Source: an uncultured Collinsella sp.
GTDB taxonomy: Bacteria > Actinomycetota > Coriobacteriia > Coriobacteriales > Coriobacteriaceae
Direction of reading: 5' to 3'
DNA length: 15,566 nt
Assembly: GCA_902470925.1 (NCBI GenBank)
Contig: CABRIF010000056.1
Coordinates: 1-15,566, forward strand
The first letter of the stretch is position 1; every line of letters starts with the position of its first letter. Below, piece by piece: positions 6,311 to 13,131 of this stretch. The notes below the pieces were generated by a model that saw nothing but the letters and a program-made list of their open reading frames with translations, searched no databases and was not told the origin of the DNA. The position numbers and the translations under genes are program-made.

Positions 6311-7711
6311 ATGGATGTCACCGCCATCATCATGGCAGCCGGCGAGGGGACGCGCATGAAGTCCAACCACGCCAAGGTTGCGCACCAGATCCTGGGCAAG
6401 CCGATGATCACCTGGATCGTCGACGCCGTCGTGGAGGCGGGCATCGGGCGCATCGTGGTGGTGGTGGGCAGCCACGCCGACGAGGTCCGTTCCCTCATGG
6501 ACGCCCGCCGCGCGGACGCCGAGGCCGCCGGCACCACCATCGAGTGCGTCGAGCAGACCGAGCGCCTGGGCACCGGCCACGCGGTCCGTGTTGCCCTGGA
6601 GGCCACCGGCGCGCCGTGCGGCCCCGTTGTTGTCCTCAACGGCGATCTGCCCCTCATCCAGGCGCAGACCGTGCGCTCGTTTGCCGAATCGGTCGCCGAC
6701 GGCAAGGCCGCCGCGGCGGTGCTCGCCATGCTGCCGCCCGACCCCACCGGCTACGGCCGCGTCATCACCGGCGCGGACGGCGAGCTCATCTCCATCGTCG
6801 AGCAGAAGGACTGCACGCCCGAGCAGGCCGCCATCCAGCTCTCCAACGCCGGTTGCTACGCCTTCGACGGCGAGCTGCTGGCCGCCCATATCGGCGACAT
6901 CACCAACGACAACGCCCAGCATGAGTACTACCTGCCCGACATGCTCGGCATCCTGCGCGAGGCCGGCCATGCCGTCACCGCCTTCACCTGCGAGGACTAT
7001 CGCGACGGCCTGGGCGTCAACTCGCGCGCCCAGCTCGCCCAGCTCACCGCCATCGCGCGCGACCGCATCAACGAGCGCCTCATGGCCGCCGGCGTCACGT
7101 TCGTCGACCCCACCCAGGCGTGGATCTCCCCCGATGCGCAGATCGGGCGCGACACCGTCGTGTGGCCGCAGACCCACCTCATCGGTGCCTGCCGCATCGG
7201 CGAGGACTGCCAGCTCGGCCCCAACACGCGCCTCACGAACGTCACCTGCGGCAACGGCTGCTCGCTCGACGAGACGGTCGGTATCGACGTGACGATCGAG
7301 AACGGCGTCACCTGCGGCCCGCGCTGCTACCTGCGCCCCGGCACCCACCTGCTCGACGGCGCGCATGTGGGCACGCACGTGGAGATCAAGAAGTCGACCA
7401 TCGGCGAGGGCTCCAAGGTGCCGCACCTCTCCTACATCGGCGACACCACGATGGGCGCCGGCGTCAACGTGGGCGCGGGTTCCATCACCTGCAACTACGA
7501 TGGCAAGAACAAGCACGCCACCACCATCGGCGACCGCACCTTCATCGGCTCGGACACCATGATGGTGGCCCCGGTGAACATCGGCGCGGACGCCATCACC
7601 GGCGCCAGCAGCTGCATCACGCGCGACGTGCCCGCCGGCGCGTTGGCCATCGAGCGCAGCGAGCAGCGCATCATCGAGGGCTACACCGAGCTGCGCCGCG
7701 AGCGCCTGTAG
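6311..7711 (+). CDS. glmU: Bifunctional UDP-N-acetylglucosamine pyrophosphorylase / glucosamine-1-phosphate N-acetyltransferase
   Basis: 466-residue cytoplasmic enzyme making UDP-GlcNAc for peptidoglycan: it acetylates GlcN-1-P and then transfers UMP from UTP. The N-terminal uridylyltransferase domain shows AAGEGTRMKS (9-18), EQTERLGTGHA (81-91) and the Mg2+-binding Asp112 in LNGDLPLI. The usual PKVLH stretch reads AKVAH (21-25), a mild variation. From about 264 on, hexapeptide repeats form the left-handed beta-helix acetyltransferase, with LRPGTHL (341-347), the catalytic-type His372 in HLSYIGD, and NVGAGSITCNYDGKNKH (386-402). Length fits the family (about 450-470). The ATG at 6311 follows AGGGAG by six bases. 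The frame is open upstream to 6113 but without domain homology. prs follows in the same direction, a classic glmU-prs pairing. Confidence 0.97.
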   Translation: MDVTAIIMAAGEGTRMKSNHAKVAHQILGKPMITWIVDAVVEAGIGRIVVVVGSHADEVRSLMDARRADAEAAGTTIECVEQTERLGTGHAVRVALEATGAPCGPVVVLNGDLPLIQAQTVRSFAESVADGKAAAAVLAMLPPDPTGYGRVITGADGELISIVEQKDCTPEQAAIQLSNAGCYAFDGELLAAHIGDITNDNAQHEYYLPDMLGILREAGHAVTAFTCEDYRDGLGVNSRAQLAQLTAIARDRINERLMAAGVTFVDPTQAWISPDAQIGRDTVVWPQTHLIGACRIGEDCQLGPNTRLTNVTCGNGCSLDETVGIDVTIENGVTCGPRCYLRPGTHLLDGAHVGTHVEIKKSTIGEGSKVPHLSYIGDTTMGAGVNVGAGSITCNYDGKNKHATTIGDRTFIGSDTMMVAPVNIGADAITGASSCITRDVPAGALAIERSEQRIIEGYTELRRERL

Positions 7712-7805
7712 CGCGCACCTCGCAAAAGACAACCTCCTGCACGCAACCGGACTATTGAGGTTTCATAGGGCCGCCTCTTAGCGGCGAATTCGCCCGTGAT
7801 GCGGC

Positions 7806-7811
7806 TAATAT
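7806..7811 (+). promoter_or_regulatory. Candidate -10 element upstream of prs
   Basis: TAATAT, continuing as TAATATAGAT, is the only AT-rich hexamer in the glmU-prs gap of 141 bases and lies 41 bases before the prs start. No good -35 is visible. It may supplement readthrough from glmU. Confidence 0.3.
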
Positions 7812-7852
7812 AGATAGAAGGCAATGTGTCGAGGCGTTTCAAAGGAGAAGAC

Positions 7853-8839
7853 ATGCCGACAACCGATCCCAAGAAGACCATGGATATGAGCAAGATCCTG
7901 CGCGTTTATTCGGGTTCCTCCAACCGTCCGCTCGCAGAGAAGATCGCGAACATCCTGGGGGTCGAGCTCTCCGGACTCACGCTCAAGCAGTTCGCCAACG
8001 GCGAGATCTACGCCCGCTATGACGAGACCGTCCGCGGCGCCGACGTCTTCTTCATCCAATCCGTGGCCGGCGGCAACGTGAACGACATGCTCATGGAGCT
8101 GCTCATCGCCACCGACGCGGCCAAGCGCGCTTCCGCCCGCTCCATCACCGCCGTCATCACCCACTACGGCTACGCCCGCCAGGACCGCAAGGCCGGCCCG
8201 CGCGAGCCCATCACCGCCCGCCTGGTGGCGAACCTCCTCGAGCGCGCCGGCGTCGACCGCATCATCACGCTCGATTTGCACCAGGGGCAGATCCAGGGCT
8301 TCTTCGACATCCCGGTGAACCACCTGTCGGCCCTGCCGCTGTTCGCCGACTACTACAACGACATGAACTTCGACACCGATAACCTCGTGGTTGTCTCCCC
8401 CGACGTAGGCCGTGCCAAGGCCGCCAAGAAGCTCTCCGACATGCTCGGCTGCAGCATCGCCATCGCCCACAAGGGCCGTCCGCGCCACAACGCCGCCGAG
8501 GTCATGGGCATCATCGGTGACATCAAGGGCAAGACCTGCATCATCAACGACGACATGATCGACACCGCGGGCACCCTGTGCGCCAACGTCAAGGAGCTCA
8601 AGGCCATGGGCGCCGGCGATATCTACGTGTGCGCCACCCACGGCATCTTCTCCGGCCCGGCCGTCGAGCGCCTGAACGAGGCCCCCATCGTGGAGTGCCT
8701 GGTCACCGATGCCATCCCGGTTGAGGAGGGCGGCAAGATCAAGACCATCTCCGTGGCCGGCGAGTTCGCCGAGACCATCGCGGCCGTCTACCACGAGCAG
8801 TCCGTCTCCTGTCTGGTCGGCGGCGACTTCGCACTGTAA
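7853..8839 (+). CDS. prs: Ribose-phosphate pyrophosphokinase (PRPP synthetase, class I)
   Basis: 328-residue cytoplasmic enzyme that transfers pyrophosphate from ATP to ribose-5-phosphate, giving PRPP for nucleotide, His and Trp synthesis. Visible family motifs: FANGEIYARY (47-56), the ATP-loop THYGYARQDRKAGPREPI (103-120), the catalytic-type His143 in DLHQGQIQGFFD, and the PRPP-binding loop CIINDDMIDTAGT (229-241). The ATG at 7853 is five bases behind AAAGGAG, a strong site; an in-frame ATG at 7826 has none and would add only an implausible basic nonapeptide. A short Thr/Lys-rich leader of about 12 residues precedes the first strand. Downstream the usual partner pth is displaced nearly 600 bases by a repeat cluster. 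Confidence 0.97.
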   Translation: MPTTDPKKTMDMSKILRVYSGSSNRPLAEKIANILGVELSGLTLKQFANGEIYARYDETVRGADVFFIQSVAGGNVNDMLMELLIATDAAKRASARSITAVITHYGYARQDRKAGPREPITARLVANLLERAGVDRIITLDLHQGQIQGFFDIPVNHLSALPLFADYYNDMNFDTDNLVVVSPDVGRAKAAKKLSDMLGCSIAIAHKGRPRHNAAEVMGIIGDIKGKTCIINDDMIDTAGTLCANVKELKAMGAGDIYVCATHGIFSGPAVERLNEAPIVECLVTDAIPVEEGGKIKTISVAGEFAETIAAVYHEQSVSCLVGGDFAL

Positions 8840-8842
8840 CCA

Positions 8843-9331
8843 CCCAATTTGCAATTTGGGGACGGGGTCGTTTCGTATGCAGGGATGCGAGACGGCCCCG
8901 TTTCCAATTGGGGACGGGGTCGTTTCGTACGTGCGGATCGGCCCCGTTTCCGTTTGTTCGCGGCATTTGCTCACGGCCGCTACGGGCACGCCAGACCATC
9001 GCGGCCGTCCGAGCTCAACCTGGGGACGCAATTTGGGGACGGGGTCAATTTGGGGACGGGATCGTTTCGTCGACGCAATTTGGGGACGGGGTCGTTTCGT
9101 ACGTGCGGATCAATCTGAGATCAATCTGGGGATGGGGTCGTTTCACACGCGCGGATCGACCCCGTTTCCGTTTGCCTGGGTCCGTCCCCGTTTGTTTGGT
9201 CCCGTCCCTGTATTGCCCCTACGCCACCCTATACGAAACGACCCCGTCCCCAAACTGCCGCCCAGACTGCAGGTTGCGTGCCGCAGCGCGCCTTGCGCTG
9301 CCGTGCACGAAACGACCCCGTCCCCAAATTG
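8843..9331. repeat. Cluster of GGGGACGGGGTCGTTTCGT repeats in the prs-pth gap
   Basis: At least six forward copies based on CAATTTGGGGACGGGGTC, followed in complete ones by GTTTCGT: 8852-8876, 8905-8928, 9029-9045 (cut short and directly abutting the next), 9046-9070, 9076-9100 and the diverged 9122-9146. Two inverted copies lie at 9233-9255 and 9307-9331. The tail ACGTGCGGATC follows two forward copies. Complementary-looking pieces CCCCGTTTCCGTTTG (8942, 9161) allow pairing with the forward copies. The only non-repeat stretch is about 8957-9015, where I see no gene. The layout, forward copies then inverted copies, recalls REP/BIME-like elements mobilised by REP-associated Y1 transposases, but no transposase gene is present here. 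Confidence 0.9.
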
Positions 9332-9369
9332 CGTCCCTAGGTTGCAGGCGAGCAGTTTTTGCGAAGCGT

Positions 9370-9398
9370 TTGACAGCGGGCGCGGGCGCACGCACCAT
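9370..9398 (+). promoter_or_regulatory. pth: Candidate promoter for pth
   Basis: A consensus -35 TTGACA (9370-9375), 17-base spacer, and a weak -10 CACCAT (9393-9398). Transcription would start near 9405, giving a leader of about 24 bases that includes the AAAGGA ribosome binding site at 9417-9422. It lies directly after the repeat cluster, so it would allow pth expression independent of prs readthrough. Confidence 0.4.
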
Positions 9399-9428
9399 GC
9401 TGCACGGACACCGATGAAAGGACAGAGC

Positions 9429-10058
9429 ATGGCAGCAGCACAACCGAAGCCGATCCGCATGGTCGCGGGTCTGGGCAATCCCGGCGAGGAATACGCCGCC
9501 ACGCGCCACAACGCCGGGTTCTGCGCCATCGACATACTTGCCCAGCAGGCCGGCGTGACCTACTGGAAAACCCAGGCAGGCGCCGAGGTGGCAACAATCA
9601 AGGTCAACGACGCCGAGGCCGAGGGCGGCAAGCGCGAGGTCATCCTCGTCAAACCGCAGTCGTACATGAACACGAGCGGCGGCCCCATCTCCAAGCTGTG
9701 CGCGCAGTACAAGGTCAAGCCCGAGGAGCTGCTCGTGATCCACGACGAGCTCGACATCCCCGCCGGCGACGTGCGGGTGAAGGTCGGCGGCGGGCACGCC
9801 GGCCACAACGGCCTGCGCTCGATCATCGACAAGCTCGGCAGCCGCGACTTCACACGCATCCGCACCGGCATCGGCAATCCTCCTGGCCGCATGGCCGTGG
9901 CAGATTTCGTCCTCAAGCAGCTGCGTGCCCGCGAGGCCGACGAGTTCGCCGTCACCTGTTCGCAGGCCGCCGAGGCAGCGGCGCTCGCCCTCACCCGCGG
10001 TGCCGTCTTCGCCCGCGACCACGTGAACGGCGCCGCTTCCCACAACGGCAGGCATTAG
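9429..10058 (+). CDS. pth: Peptidyl-tRNA hydrolase
   Basis: 209-residue cytoplasmic enzyme that cleaves the ester bond of peptidyl-tRNAs dropped from the ribosome, recycling tRNA. Key features: GLGNPGEEYAATRHNAGF (14-31) with catalytic His27, MNTSG (80-84) with substrate-binding Asn81, HDELDIPAG (105-113) with Asp106, and GGHAGHNGLRSI (121-132) with Asn127. Together these give the complete active site of bacterial Pth. The ATG at 9429 is chosen because AAAGGA ends six bases before it; the in-frame ATG at 9414 overlaps that site. Length is slightly above the usual 185-200 residues, from a short insertion around 60-69 (VNDAEAEGGK) and a C-terminal tail. Its TAG stop is part of the downstream hairpin. 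Confidence 0.97.
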   Translation: MAAAQPKPIRMVAGLGNPGEEYAATRHNAGFCAIDILAQQAGVTYWKTQAGAEVATIKVNDAEAEGGKREVILVKPQSYMNTSGGPISKLCAQYKVKPEELLVIHDELDIPAGDVRVKVGGGHAGHNGLRSIIDKLGSRDFTRIRTGIGNPPGRMAVADFVLKQLRAREADEFAVTCSQAAEAAALALTRGAVFARDHVNGAASHNGRH

Positions 10059-10097
10059 GCGACACGCGGCACGCGGCACGGGCGCCGCGTGTCGCCT
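10057..10097 (+). terminator. 14-bp perfect hairpin at the pth stop codon
   Basis: AGGCGACACGCGGC (10057-10070) and GCCGCGTGTCGCCT (10084-10097) are exact reverse complements with a 13-base loop. The left arm overlaps the pth TAG codon. No T-run follows, so a standard intrinsic terminator is not proven; it could be a Rho-assisted terminator or an mRNA-stabilising hairpin. Confidence 0.5.
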
Positions 10098-10128
10098 CCC
10101 CGCACCCGTGCCCGCGAGCGCGCGAATC

Positions 10129-10208
10129 GATGCCCGGCCGATCCAACTGCCGCGACCGGGCATCATGGGGAGGCGCCAGTTGGCGCCCGGACGCAACGAC
10201 CGGGCGCC
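10129..10208. repeat. Three nested inverted repeats downstream of pth
   Basis: GATGCCCGG (10129-10137) pairs with CCGGGCATC (10156-10164). GGCGCCA (10172-10178) pairs with TGGCGCC (10181-10187) across only two bases, forming an operator-like palindrome. GGCGCCCGG (10182-10190) pairs with CCGGGCGCC (10200-10208) across nine bases. The last two overlap and are mutually exclusive. They may add to termination or be binding sites. Confidence 0.55.
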
Positions 10209-10477
10209 GGCGGATATTGGCTATCACCTGACCCGCATAGCACTTCCCCACAGACAGAGATCCCGACGGGAGAACGCAGCGACCGCCCGGCGGTGAGCAT
10301 CGCTCCGAGAAATGCGAGGCACGCTGCGGCGCCAATGGCGCTCGCATCGTTCGCGGCGAGCGCATATGGGTCGAACAGCGAGAAGAATATGTAGAAGCGC
10401 CCCAGCTATCGGCACCGGAGGGGCGGGCAATTTCGGAAGCGATGGGGGCCGCAATCGCCCACGCCGTCGCTGCCCTC
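10163..10477 (-). pseudogene. Frameshifted remnant of a membrane-protein gene
   Basis: Reading the minus strand from 10477, one frame gives RAATAWAIAAPIASEIARP, which looks like coding sequence for a membrane segment. Near 10395 the plausible frame shifts and continues as GRFYIFFSLFDPYALAAN followed by AIGAAACLAFLGAML, a second typical hydrophobic pair, then runs to a TGA at 10163-10165. The second frame has a TAG at 10406-10408 just upstream and no start codon or ribosome binding site. The 5' end of the putative gene is missing and abuts the first unit of repeat element 2 at 10478. I do not recognise the family; it could be a piece of a multi-pass transporter-like or regulator-like protein. 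The call rests on residue composition only. Confidence 0.35.
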
Positions 10478-10587
10478 GGGTTCAGGGCTCGACCGTCGAC
10501 GTATTCTGGGTGCGGATTCCGGCCATCGGTAAATCTGAGGTTCGGATCTCGGCCGTCGGTGAATCCCGGGTTCGGATTTCGGCCGTC
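10478..10587 (+). repeat. Composite inverted array 2, + oriented half
   Basis: Four units at an exact 30-bp step (10478, 10508, 10538, 10568) carrying the module seen in array 1, here as GGGTTCGGATTTCGGCCGTC, with about 10 variable bases such as GGTGAATCCC between. Same family as positions 2-395, with GGCC(A/G)TC replacing GTCCATC. Confidence 0.85.
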
Positions 10588-10608
10588 TAGGGCTGTTTTT
10601 CGCCCCCA
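10588..10608 (-). repeat. Conserved core of array 2 (inverted relative to array 1)
   Basis: A 21-base core; its minus strand contains GGGGCGAAAAAC, followed by GC and CT at the same spacing as in 396-416. It separates + and - oriented repeat units exactly as in array 1, so the whole element is a second copy placed in the opposite direction. Confidence 0.8.
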
Positions 10609-10757
10609 AACGGCCAGGCCGCGAACCCTGGTTTGCCCGATGGACGAAACACGAACCCAAGATCGCGCAGATAGCCGGAACCCGCACCTTGTTTGCCAGA
10701 CGGCCCAGTCGATGACCAAAAACCCGCGCCCTGTTTGCCGGGCGACTCACTTTGCAG
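10609..10757 (-). repeat. Composite inverted array 2, - oriented half
   Basis: Reverse-oriented units start near 10609, 10639, 10670 and 10699, each with a CGAACCC- or CCGCACC-like block and ending in GTTTGCC or GCGCA. The unit at 10699 is about 12 bases longer than the others, and a last degenerate one runs from 10741. On the minus strand they read as the same module as the + half. Confidence 0.8.
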
Positions 10758-10782
10758 GCGGCTCACCCGATGGCGCAAGGCC

Positions 10783-10869
10783 CTGGCGCCTTCCTCCGGC
10801 GCGCCCCCGCGCCTTGTCCTCCCCTGGCACCTTCCTCCGGCGCGTCCCCAGCGCGCCTTATCCTCCCCC
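10783..10869. repeat. Two tandem 41-bp repeats with GC-rich hairpins
   Basis: CTGGCGCCTTCCTCCGGCGC at 10783 recurs as CTGGCACCTTCCTCCGGCGC at 10824. Each copy carries a hairpin: GGCGCG/CGCGCC at 10798-10813 (4-base loop) and at 10839-10857 (7-base loop). A third, decayed start lies near 10870. They sit just past the stop codon of the ABC ATPase gene and could help end its transcription, though no T-run follows. Confidence 0.65.
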
Positions 10870-10892
10870 AGTGCCTTGCCCTCCCCCGCGTC

Positions 10893-11549
10893 TTACCGCT
10901 CGCGCATCAGCCTGCCCTTTCTCAGCCGGAAGGCCTCGTCGGCACGACGGGCGAGATTGCGGGAATGCGTGACCACGATCACGCAGCGCCCCTCGTCGTG
11001 CGCGGCGCCCAGCAACAGGCGCCCCACCTCCGCAGCGGTCGCCTCATCGAGGCTGCCGGTGGGCTCGTCGCACAGGAGCACCCGCGCGTCGCTACCCAGG
11101 GCGCGCGCAATGGCAACGCGCTGTTGCTGGCCGCCCGAAAGCTCCAGCACGCTGCGACGCGCCTCCTGCTCCCCGATTCCCACGCGAGCGAGCAGCGGCT
11201 CGGCGGGCAGACGCGTTGCCAGCGCCACGTTCTCGGCAGGCGTGAGGTAATCGACCAGGTTGTAGCCCTGGAACACGAAGGACACCCCATGGCGACGGTG
11301 GCGCGCGATCGAACGGGCGTCCACCGCCTCGCCCGCGCAGCGCACGGCGCCCGCATCCGGCACGTCAAGTCCGCCGAGAAGCGACAACAGCGTTGACTTG
11401 CCCGAGCCCGACGGGCCCGTGATCGCATACATCCTTCCCTCGCAAAACGCGGCGCTCACGCCATCCAGCACCGTGCGCCCACCCTCGTAGGCAAACGAAA
11501 CCCCATCGAGCTCGATCGCCGGTACGCTCTTCTCCATTGCATCGTCCAT
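10893..11549 (-). CDS. ABC transporter ATP-binding protein, MacB/LolD type
   Basis: 218-residue ATPase subunit that powers the adjacent FtsX-like permease. A single ABC domain is complete: Walker A GPSGSGKST (45-53), Q-loop Gln94 in FVFQGYNLV, signature LSGGQQQR (137-144), Walker B VLLCDEPTGSLD (157-168), switch His195. The FQGYNLV and DEPTGSLD forms are characteristic of the MacB/LolD/FtsE group, which does mechanical transmission or peptide/antibiotic export rather than nutrient uptake. The ATG at 11549 is preceded by AGGAG with seven bases between, located just past the permease stop codon (10-base gap); an in-frame ATG at 11537 is less well placed. Last gene of the four-gene minus-strand set. 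Confidence 0.93.
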   Translation of the reverse strand: MDDAMEKSVPAIELDGVSFAYEGGRTVLDGVSAAFCEGRMYAITGPSGSGKSTLLSLLGGLDVPDAGAVRCAGEAVDARSIARHRRHGVSFVFQGYNLVDYLTPAENVALATRLPAEPLLARVGIGEQEARRSVLELSGGQQQRVAIARALGSDARVLLCDEPTGSLDEATAAEVGRLLLGAAHDEGRCVIVVTHSRNLARRADEAFRLRKGRLMRER

Positions 11550-11559
11550 CCCGGGTCTC

Positions 11560-13035
11560 CTAATCCAACTTCGACATGATCTCGCGCGGCCCCATGCGCA
11601 TCGTGCGCGCATCTGCCAAAAGCACCGCGCCGGCCGCGATGGCAAAGCCGACGCCCACAAGCACCCCAACGCTCTCAGGCGTCACACGCACCTCGATCTG
11701 CGCCATCTCGCGATCCGGCGTGAACGTGGGCGACAGGTCACCGCTCGAAACCGATGCCATCCCATCCTGGCTCTGGATTGCCCCTTCACCGGAATCCTGC
11801 TGCTCCGCCTCGGCGCTCGCATAACCCAGCAGGCTGTCGCCCACCGCCTGCGATGCCGCCGCGCTCGCAGGGACCGCCAGCGCGAAGGCCAGGGCAGCCA
11901 CCGTCAGCACCTCAACGAGATGCTGACCCACCACGGAGGCTCGAGTGAACCCCAGGCAAAGCAGCGTTCCGCTCTCGTGCAACCGATCGCGCACACGAGA
12001 GGCGAGCACCAGGTAGAGCACCACGGCGCCCACCGCAACCGAGGCGGCCGCCATCACGGTCACGAGCCTGTCCACGTTCTCGAGCGGTCCGATCACGGCA
12101 TCAACCTCGGAGGTATCGGCATCCACCGTATAGCCGGACCCATCCACGAACGGCAGCTTCTCCACATCATCGGCGATGCGCGACAGCTCACCCGGATCGT
12201 CCACATAAAAGGAAACCTGTTCGTACCCCTCCTCCGCCGTGCCGGGACGGGCGTGGTCGACCACATCCATCGTGGTGTACATGGCGTTGGCCATCGACCA
12301 GTTGGAGAGCTGCGCGGAGGACTTCGTCGTCTCCTCGAAGATGCCCGCAACAATCACGGGCGTGCGGCTTTCCTCCAGGCTCTCGCCGCTCATCTGCGCA
12401 TGGATCTCGGAACGGCGCAGGACAAACCCGTCTCCCACCGCCAGGTCGTTCTTCTCGGCAAACTCCCGGCTCACGAGCACCTTGTTGCCCGAGCCATCCG
12501 TAACGGGCTTGCCCTCGACAAGCTTGAGATACCCGTTGGCAAACGCGCTGTCCCATCGGCTGTTCGTAACCGCGTTGATCTGCACCGTGCGCGCGAAGTC
12601 CCCGTAGCCCGTGAGCGCCGCCGCCAAGCCCGCATCGGCATCTTCACCCTCGACGAGCTCAAGATCGCCGCCGTCTTCGCGCTCGGGCACCAGCACGTTG
12701 CCGGGAAGCGACGCCGAGGCGCCCTTGATTCCGTCGACCTCGTCCGCAACGCGCGTTGCCAGCGAGGCGTCGATGGGCGTACCCGCAAACACCGTACGCA
12801 CGCCGAAGCCGGGCACGCTCTCGTTTTTCCAGTTGGAAGGGTCCTGCTCGTCTTGCTTGAGGGTAAGTTCGCCGCCGAGCGCCTGGCGAACGTTGAGCTG
12901 CGCCGTCTGCGCGGCTTGCCGTACCGACCAGCTCGAGAGCGCCAGGACCGCAACGACGAACAGGATGAGCAGGAGGGTGAGCGTCTTGCCCCGCTTGCGC
13001 GCCAGGTAGAGCAGCGCCCGCCGTGGGAATGACAT
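11560..13035 (-). CDS. FtsX-like (MacB-type) ABC transporter permease
   Basis: 491-residue permease with the four-helix MacB/FtsX topology: a first membrane segment (about 17-36), a large extracytoplasmic domain (about 40-322, MacB periplasmic-core type), then segments at about 324-345 and 368-397, an extracytoplasmic loop rich in Glu, Gln and Ser (405-450), and a last segment at about 455-475 before the short cytoplasmic end MGPREIMSKLD. With a single permease gene it should act as a homodimer with the ATPase encoded next. Such systems export antimicrobial peptides or toxins, or relay envelope stress; nothing in the sequence fixes the substrate. The ATG at 13035 has an AAAGGCGG-type ribosome binding site. 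Located 96 bp behind the histidine kinase gene in the same direction. Confidence 0.92.
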   Translation of the reverse strand: MSFPRRALLYLARKRGKTLTLLLILFVVAVLALSSWSVRQAAQTAQLNVRQALGGELTLKQDEQDPSNWKNESVPGFGVRTVFAGTPIDASLATRVADEVDGIKGASASLPGNVLVPEREDGGDLELVEGEDADAGLAAALTGYGDFARTVQINAVTNSRWDSAFANGYLKLVEGKPVTDGSGNKVLVSREFAEKNDLAVGDGFVLRRSEIHAQMSGESLEESRTPVIVAGIFEETTKSSAQLSNWSMANAMYTTMDVVDHARPGTAEEGYEQVSFYVDDPGELSRIADDVEKLPFVDGSGYTVDADTSEVDAVIGPLENVDRLVTVMAAASVAVGAVVLYLVLASRVRDRLHESGTLLCLGFTRASVVGQHLVEVLTVAALAFALAVPASAAASQAVGDSLLGYASAEAEQQDSGEGAIQSQDGMASVSSGDLSPTFTPDREMAQIEVRVTPESVGVLVGVGFAIAAGAVLLADARTMRMGPREIMSKLD

Positions 13036-13131
13036 GTGAACCGCCTTTCGCCTTCATGGCGCAGGCATCCCAACCCGCACCTTCTGCCGACGATTCTGCC
13101 GAGCGGGGGTGAGCGGGCGGTTCGTGTGTCG

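Noticed and set aside
6248..7732. 494-codon minus-strand frame opposite glmU
   Set aside because: Gly/Val/Asp-rich shadow frame without motifs; glmU on the + strand has all catalytic features.
7770..7785. Hairpin GCCGC/GCGGC between glmU and prs as a terminator
   Set aside because: Only five base pairs and no following T-run; the genes look able to share a transcript.
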